64,000 nt of DNA from the NCBI RefSeq assembly GCF_000143415.4, contig NW_003314324.1, positions 381,811 through 445,810 of the forward strand, given 5' to 3'. Position 1 is the stretch's first letter. Each line of letters opens with the position of its first letter. This stretch comes from Selaginella moellendorffii. Lineage: Eukaryota > Streptophyta > Lycopodiopsida > Selaginellales > Selaginellaceae. Position numbers and translations under genes: made by a program. Of this stretch, positions 58,472 to 64,000 are shown in pieces. The notes below the pieces were generated by a model. The model did not search any database, had not been told where the DNA came from, and was given only the letters and a program-made list of their open reading frames with translations.

Positions 58472-59800
58472 GTGGTTGATATACTTGATGTTTAGTGTCC
58501 ACAAGGTGTAGAGCAAGATCTACCTTCTCTTGATGAGGTTCGCGAGGCTCAAAATCTTGAGCTGTGGATTCAAAGGCTTCGAGAAGGGTTTGAAAATCCT
58601 ACATCACTTTTTGATGACTTGCATTTCCAATATTTATATTCTCAATATCACCTTGAAGACATCTTTCTTTATTTTGTGGGGACAGATCCTAATGATCATT
58701 TATAGCTGGTGGTGCCTTCTGTCTTTATTCCGTGGTTTCTCCATGCCTATCATGGTTCTCCTGTTTTAGGTGGGCATATGGGACATCGTTGTGTAACCGA
58801 GAAGTTGCACAAGCTTTTCTATTGACCAGAGATGCGATGTGATGTTATCCGGTATATGCATAGCTGCGTTTGGTGCCAAGTTCATAATACTCCCCCTTGT
58901 GCTGCAAAAGGACAATTGGAGTCAATTGCAATTTCCCGTCCATTTGAGTTAGTGGCGTTTGATCTTATATGACCTTTTCCACGGTCGATTGCTAGCAATG
59001 AGTATGTTATTATTGCTTCTGACTACTTGACTTATTAGGTGGAAGTTGGTGTTCTTGCTAGCACCTCTGCAATTACTATTGGATACTTCCTCCTCAATCG
59101 AGTGGTGTTCCAGCATTCTTGTACAGAGTGGATTCTTTTGGATAATGGTCCTGCATTTATAGTTGAGGCATTTCATGTTTTGATGTCTCGATTGGGGATA
59201 CGCCACACTTTCACGAGTGTTTATCATCCACAATCGAACGGTCTAGTGGAACGGCTTGTTCGAACATTCAAAGGGATGATTGTGAAGTATATGAACATTT
59301 GGATTGGGATGGTTATTTGCTGTTTCTTTGGTATGCATATGTCACAAGGGTGTAGAGTTCTGTTGGTGCTTCATTATATAAACTTCTATATAGTCATGAT
59401 CCAATATTACCAACGGAGCTGGGTTTACCTTCGCGCTTGCCATGAGCTGGTGATGCTAAGTTGTGGGATTAGTATTTGACGAGTATTCTTCCACTTGTCC
59501 TAGTAGAGTCTGCTGAACACTTAAGCCGCATACAAGTAGGACAACAACGGCGTTACAACTCCCATCATTGTCTACCTCCAGAGTACAAAGTGGATGATTT
59601 GGTGTTAGTCCGCTTTCCCCATCTTATGGTACGTGGTTTATCTAAAGGGCTCCTTGCACAATGGAAAGGACTATATCGGGTGTTGCGGCATGTTGGACTA
59701 TAAGTTTATGAGGTTGGGCATGATGTCCAATAGGCTGATCCTCCAGAGATTGTGCATGTGTAGCGGTTGAAACGCTTCATACAAAAGAATCAGAAGCAGT
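58472..59800 (+). pseudogene. RLG2 integrase
   Basis: After the TRIM: zinc-binding region (GGHMGHRCVTEKLHKLFY, CVWCQ), core with FELVAFDLI, LLDNGPAF (TDNGxxF with Thr lost), and YHPQSNGLVERLVRTFK with the third acidic residue. A C-terminal GPY/F-like module follows (KGLLAQWKGLYRVL). There are stops at several points. No chromodomain is recognisable. Confidence 0.87.
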
Positions 59801-59889
59801 TAATACCACCTACATATCCGGCAATGCCTCCTTCTAACGTTCCTCTAGATCCTGGCCCGTCTACAAGAGAACCCTGATAGTTTTCCATT

Positions 59890-60085
59890 ATTCCGAGAGG
59901 AGGGGATGATGTGAAGGCTAAGTATACAGCTATGATGCCGTATATTAATATTAGTGTAGAGGGATTTTGGTAGCCGTTGGATTGGTTTCAATCTGGACCA
60001 CTCGCTCCTATATATATAAGTTAGGGTTTTTGGGTTAATTAATATGCACATTTTTTATATTCCCTTTCCATATTCCAAGCACTGA
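59890..60085 (+). repeat. RLG2 polypurine tract and truncated 3' LTR
   Basis: GAGAGGAGGGGATGA is the likely polypurine tract, directly followed by the LTR start TGATGTGAAGG (TG at about 59908). LTR similarity to 47014 ends near 60085; the rest is lost or too diverged. Confidence 0.75.
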
Positions 60086-60620
60086 CAGTGAAAGGATTAT
60101 ACTATAAATATTTAGGTATATTTTAGAATATACCTTAATCTAGCAGTTTTAATTTTTACACTCATAAAATTCGTTTGTAATCAGTGTTTAATACTATATC
60201 TTAAATACAAACCAAACCTCTAAAGTTAACTAAAATCTCTCAAAGGAAAAAAAAATGTACTATTTGATTTTCTTGTAATACAAAACTCCTATCCCCTTGC
60301 CCATATCTACATCTTCTTTCCCACTTGTTTTTTTTGGATTATAAAATATTAAAAACCATAAAATAATTATATTTGTTTAAGCTGTCACTTAGAGGTTATT
60401 AATATTTGATATGGCCATGAGATAAGTCACCATCATTTAAAGAATTCTTTTGATTCTTGGACTGCAAATCTTTGAATTTTCACTTTCTTCCCACTAAGTT
60501 TTAAAAGCTATTGGAAGCAATCCAAAAAAATGTTATGTTTAAACAAGGCTATTGTTCCTAGAACAATCTAAGAACACTAGTTGCATAAATTTTTTAACTT
60601 ATTTGCAAATAAAAAAGAAT

Positions 60621-60985
60621 GACTTGCATAAAAGTTCAAATATAAAGGGAAAAAACCCCACTTTTCAACTAGTTAAAATTTTTGGGATATTTGGGGTTAA
60701 ATATTCTGGGATATAAATAGTAATGGGTTAAATGTCTTCCCAAAAATCTAAACTCTATTGGTTAGCTAAGGGAATTATATTATATATTTAATTAACATCT
60801 AGCAAAAGAGTGGGGCTCTTAGAAGAGTGCTACTTAAAAGATGATTAAATATGAAGGGAAAGGGTTTATGAATAAAAATGCATATTATTTTTTAATTGAT
60901 TAAGGATTTTGGGATATTACAGTGAAATATAGAAAGAAAGAGCGTATGAATAAAATATTTCATTTTTTAATTGATTAAGGATATT
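60621..60985. mobile_element. C-to-T-decayed relic of a Cassandra-type TRIM
   Basis: Collinear with 57882-58400: TTCAAATATAAAGGGAAA, GATATTTGGGGTTAAAT, a 5S-like stretch with most C and G turned into T and A, then GGTTAGCTAAGGGAATTA, AATTAACATCT, and a start of the second LTR at about 60840. Most differences are C-to-T or G-to-A. Confidence 0.75.
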
Positions 60986-61377
60986 CAGTCTTAGGATAAC
61001 CACCTTTACCACTAACTTTGATATTTTAAGATATTCTACCATCTAATAATTAGATTAGTTTTGTATTTAAACACTTTTTTAGTATATTTTAGTTTATTCT
61101 ACTATTTAATTTGGATTGATCAATTAGGTTAATAAATAAAAATTTTAACAAAACAGTGTTACAAACAAATTATTCTTCTCATAATGAGTTTTTATTATTA
61201 TCATTAAATATTATTTAATCTAGGTATGCTCCGCCGCTTGGAGGGATGGAGAGACCTAAACCTAGCGCGAAACAGCCATGGTGGTACGAGAGAGGCTGTC
61301 AAGTCTGCCAGAGGTAGCAGCAACAAAGCGGACTAACACGCTACAACAATCTTGAGTCCAATATTTTGGGTTGGACT
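60986..61377. other. AT-rich upstream region of PPR-3
   Basis: AT-rich to about 61220, then normal composition. No promoter element was identified with confidence. Confidence 0.4.
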
Positions 61378-63168
61378 ATGAATAGAAACTCTAACATTCA
61401 TTTTATTCAATCCTGCAAAAGCCTTTATGAAGCAAAAGAGATTTACTTGAATCTTAAAAGGAATCATCCACTTGCTGATGATTCCTTCCTCAGCAACAAA
61501 CTCATTGAGATGTTTGGCAAATATGGAAGCCCACGAGAGGCACGCCAAATCTTTGATACCATCAAACACAAAGACTCCTTTTCGTGGGCTTTCATGTTTC
61601 AAGCTTACGCCCAAAACTCCCATCTTAAACATGCAAAAGAGATCTTCGACAAAATGCCGCAAAAGGATGTCTTTGCATGGACATCCATGCTCTTGGCATA
61701 TGCCCGAACTGGGCATGTTTTCAATGCCCAAAAAACATTTGATGAGATGCCGCAACACAGCCTTCTCTCATGGAACACAATCCTGTCAGTACATGCACAT
61801 AGCTGGGATCTAAAAAATGCTCAGAGGATTATCTCCGGGATGCCCGAGTATGATCTCGTGTCTTGGAATTCCATTCTTGCGGCATATGCCCGGAACGGGC
61901 ATGTAGAGGGAGCGAAACGTGTTTTCGATTGTATGGAGGCTCGTGACCTTGTGTCATGGACGACAATCTTGGTTGCCTTGTCTCAGGGCGGAGATTTGCA
62001 CGGAGCAAAGCTTTTGTTTGATGCAATGCCGCAGCACGATCTCGTCGCCTGGACCGCGATGCTTGGCGCGTACGCACTGAACGAGGATGTCGATTCGGCA
62101 CAAAGGATTTTCCGCGAGATGCCTGAGATAGATCTCGTTTCGTGCAACACTGTGATGCGATGCTGCCGTGATGCTAGACAATCAAAGCTTATATTTGACT
62201 CCATGCCGCAGAGAGCTCTCTCGTCGTGGACAACAATGCTCGCTGTTCTTGCCAAGAACAGCCCCGGGGAGGAAACCAAGAACTTTTTCTATCAAATGCC
62301 GGAGCTTGATCTTACTTCCTGTACGATAATGTTGCTCTCACAACCCTCAGACTTGGAGCTTGTGAAGGCCACCTTTGATCAAATGCCGCAGCGAGACTTG
62401 TGCTCTTGGAACTCTATTCTTTCGGCGTATGCTCAATCAGGGCATTGTGACTTTTCTTTAAGACTCTTTAAAGAGATGCCCGAAATGGATATGGTTTCAT
62501 GGAACACAATGTTAAATGCGTTTGTTCTAACTAGCAAACTACGTGAAGCTGCTTTACTCTTTCATAGCATGCTAGAACGCAACGTTGTGACCTGGGATGC
62601 TTTGATATCTGCATTTTCCCGAGAAGGCCATATTGTATACGCAAGGAAACTTTTTGATACAGCCCCTGACAGAGACCAAATCTTGTGGAGCTCCATGATT
62701 GCTTCATATGCACAAGTAAGCACCACTGCCAGCAAGGCCTTTCATCTCCTCAACGAAATGCAGGCTGTCGATTCCCCAAACACATCGTGCTTCGCATCCA
62801 TCCTGGCCGCAAACAGCCACAAAGGCAGCTTTCAAGCGGGAAAGAGCTTCTTCGCTTCCATGGTTGTGGATCACGCCATTGAGCCCACAAGGCAGCACTA
62901 CAGTTGCATGGTAGATCTCTTGAGCCGAGCCGGCCACCTTCACGACGCCAAAGATCTAATCTTAAGCATGCCGTTCGTTCCCAGTGCTCTCGAGTGGACG
63001 TGCCTTCTCGGAGCATGCAAGAGCCACGAGGATTATAACAATCTTAGACTGGGAGACGATGTAGTGAGATCTGTAATGGACGTAACCGACGGAACCCCCA
63101 AGACACCCTATGCTTTACTAGCAAACGTCTACACAAGCTCCCAAACAAAAAATCCACACTATATGTGA
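61378..63168 (+). CDS. PPR protein of tandem S-type repeats (PPR-3)
   Basis: 596 residues from the ATG at 61378; the open frame reaches an upstream TTG at 61366, which is not a likely start. The N-terminal region has LSNKLIEMFGKYGSPREARQ. About 14 repeats of roughly 31 residues follow (SFSWAFMFQAYAQNSHLKHA, MPQKDVFAWTSMLLAYARTGH, MPEYDLVSWNSILAAYARNGH). The C-terminal end resembles an E-type tail (HYSCMVDLLSRAGHLHDAK, SALEWTCLLGACKSH). No DYW domain. Probable organellar RNA-binding factor. Dead fragments of it lie at 19740-20450, 25560-25740 and 28673-28775. Confidence 0.87.
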   Translation: MNRNSNIHFIQSCKSLYEAKEIYLNLKRNHPLADDSFLSNKLIEMFGKYGSPREARQIFDTIKHKDSFSWAFMFQAYAQNSHLKHAKEIFDKMPQKDVFAWTSMLLAYARTGHVFNAQKTFDEMPQHSLLSWNTILSVHAHSWDLKNAQRIISGMPEYDLVSWNSILAAYARNGHVEGAKRVFDCMEARDLVSWTTILVALSQGGDLHGAKLLFDAMPQHDLVAWTAMLGAYALNEDVDSAQRIFREMPEIDLVSCNTVMRCCRDARQSKLIFDSMPQRALSSWTTMLAVLAKNSPGEETKNFFYQMPELDLTSCTIMLLSQPSDLELVKATFDQMPQRDLCSWNSILSAYAQSGHCDFSLRLFKEMPEMDMVSWNTMLNAFVLTSKLREAALLFHSMLERNVVTWDALISAFSREGHIVYARKLFDTAPDRDQILWSSMIASYAQVSTTASKAFHLLNEMQAVDSPNTSCFASILAANSHKGSFQAGKSFFASMVVDHAIEPTRQHYSCMVDLLSRAGHLHDAKDLILSMPFVPSALEWTCLLGACKSHEDYNNLRLGDDVVRSVMDVTDGTPKTPYALLANVYTSSQTKNPHYM

Positions 63169-63196
63169 ACTCTAAGAACTTACACATGAAGTCATT

Positions 63197-63397
63197 TTAA
63201 TCACCTCCGCCACAGCCCCCACCGCCACAGCCTCCGCCACCACCACAGCCACCTCCACCGTGGCCTCCACCATGACCACCACCAGAGCCTCCACTGTGGC
63301 CTCCACCATGGTGGCCACCGCTAAACATTGCTCCCACGAAATCGGAGCGCCTTCTTGGCTTTTGCCTTTTTGGAGATGCAAAGAAACTGAAACACAT
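63197..63397 (-). CDS. Small basic Gly/Cys-rich protein, family member 1
   Basis: 66 residues. N-terminus MCFSFFASPKRQKPRRRSDF, then a Gly/His tract and a Gly/Cys tail (GGGGCGGGGGCGGGGCGGGD). The ATG at 63397 is chosen because AATCCAAAATGTGTTTC aligns with the start of the divergent neighbour at 63762. The two proteins share MCF, a basic cluster and a GAxxSGG turn before the Gly-rich part. No signal peptide is obvious. No known function; metal binding through Cys and His is possible. A tail fragment of this gene lies at 23085-23150. Confidence 0.6.
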   Translation of the reverse strand: MCFSFFASPKRQKPRRRSDFVGAMFSGGHHGGGHSGGSGGGHGGGHGGGGCGGGGGCGGGGCGGGD

Positions 63398-63761
63398 TTT
63401 GGATTGATTGCTTGCAAGGGGGCATAATCTTCTGCTTGTATACAAGGCTAGAAGGCAATTTGAGACTTTGACTCAGAGGAAGCCACGAAGAAAGCAATGA
63501 TAGCACGTGGACCTGGAGAAGTTTATGCAATCAGTGCCACGTCGTGACACTTCATCAGAGTGTTCAAGAAACGCAAGACGTGCATTTGTCTATCCAACCT
63601 TTGAGGAATACGTGCGTAAAATCTCGTCAAATTGCGCGTGAAGGAAGTTGCTTTGCTTGCTCCATATGGTCAGGCCTTGTGGCCAATCAGATGCTCTCCT
63701 GCCTAGTATATAAGCGCAAGCCTCCTCGCATCGATCATACCTTTATCTTGTGCAATCCAAG
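63398..63761. promoter_or_regulatory. Bidirectional promoter region of the Gly/Cys-rich gene pair
   Basis: 364 bp between divergent start codons. On the plus strand a CCAAT at 63683-63687 and a TATATAA at 63707-63713 stand 50-80 bp before the ATG at 63762. On the minus side a CTTGTATACAAG palindrome lies near 63435-63446. Confidence 0.55.
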
Positions 63762-63956
63762 ATGTGTTTCGGTTTCTCTCAATCCTCTAACAGGCGAAAG
63801 CAGAGGCGAAGGCGCCCGTCTGCAGCAACGGGCGCCTTCGTGAGTGGTGGCGGAGCTTGTGCTGGCACTGGCGGCGGAGGCTGTGGTGGTGGTGGTGGTG
63901 GTGGTGGTGGCTGCGGAGGAGGCGGTGGTGGAGGCGGCGGCGGTGGAGGCTGCTAA
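63762..63956 (+). CDS. Small basic Gly/Cys-rich protein, family member 2
   Basis: 64 residues. MCFGFSQSSNRRKQRRRRPS, then GAFVSGGGACAG and a Gly-rich tail with Cys at intervals of about ten residues, ending GGGC. The start at 63762 aligns with member 1; an in-frame upstream ATG at 63750 would add four residues. The basic N-terminus plus Gly/Cys tail does not match a family I can name. Confidence 0.6.
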   Translation: MCFGFSQSSNRRKQRRRRPSAATGAFVSGGGACAGTGGGGCGGGGGGGGGCGGGGGGGGGGGGC

Positions 63957-64000
63957 ATACTTTGTATGAGAAATATGAATGTTTGTAAATATGCAGTTCT

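Larger units (their letters stand above)
47014..60085 (+). mobile_element. Decayed Ty3/gypsy element RLG2 hosting two nested insertions
   Basis: The 5' LTR begins TGATATGAAGG at 47014. The 3' LTR begins TGATGTGAAGG at about 59908, after a purine-rich tract. The two share about 150 bp (GGATTTTGGTAGC, CAATCTGGACCACT, AATATGCACATTTTTT). Coding remains: gag start at 47491-47542, gag rest from 55048, then protease, RT, RNase H and integrase. Two younger elements split it: a LARD at 47543-55042 and a TRIM at 57882-58466. Many stops; not functional. Confidence 0.88.

Overview
The window reads as nuclear DNA of a land plant, most likely a lycophyte of the Selaginella moellendorffii type. This is an inference from gene content. 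The genes have very short introns (about 40-90 bp). There are several long PPR proteins built almost only of 31-residue S-type repeats, an SBP-box gene with a miR156 site, a plant-type plastid THIC gene with a TPP riboswitch in a 3' UTR intron, and Ty3/gypsy, LARD and TRIM retroelements. No bacterial operon signals, CRISPR arrays, rRNA genes or complete tRNA genes were found.

Layout. 1-1470 (-): LDAH-type lipid-droplet hydrolase, 3' end outside the window. 1471-5453: AT-rich DNA with a diverged tandem duplication. 5454-7207 (+): apolipoprotein N-acyltransferase-like nitrilase-superfamily membrane protein (copy A). 7433-8857 (-): PPR. 9446-10231 (+): IWS1/SPN1. 10944-13012 (-): THIC, followed in its 3' UTR by a TPP aptamer at about 10583-10676. 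13182-14888 (-): SBP-box transcription factor, ending only 169 bp before the THIC start codon.

15.2-31.0 kb is a graveyard of segmental duplicates. It holds two dead THIC copies (one missing the riboswitch, one with a broken riboswitch), a dead IWS1, several dead PPR and LRR copies, and one intact secreted LRR protein (20499-22649, -). Many dead copies carry internal small inversions.

31.0-39.9 kb is a 3'-truncated Ty3/gypsy element (RLG1). Its pol gene is interrupted by an inverted copy of its own LTR-gag end. 39.9-42.7 kb holds PPR, fossil gypsy and LRR fragments. 42781-44502 (+) is an intact PPR. 45178-46933 (-) is an intact second copy (B) of the N-acyltransferase-like gene.

47.0-60.1 kb is a nested retroelement stack. 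A decayed gypsy element (RLG2) is interrupted by two others. The first is a young 7.5-kb non-autonomous long-LTR element (LARD, 47543-55042) whose LTRs contain a GAGTCC/GAGATGG minisatellite, with target duplication CAATC. The second is a 585-bp TRIM (57882-58466) whose LTRs carry a 5S rRNA-derived promoter segment, i.e. a Cassandra-type element, with target duplication CATTG. A C-to-T-decayed relic of the same TRIM lies at about 60621-60985.

61378-63168 (+) is a third intact PPR. The window ends with two divergently oriented, homologous small basic Gly/Cys-rich genes (63197-63397 -, 63762-63956 +).

How the parts relate. THIC and its riboswitch form one regulated vitamin B1 unit. The SBP gene is predicted to be under miR156 control. 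The PPRs fit the large organellar RNA-processing families of lycophytes. The LRR, IWS1, THIC and PPR pseudogenes are pieces of a block that was copied and rearranged at DNA level (introns kept), with retroelements inserted into it.
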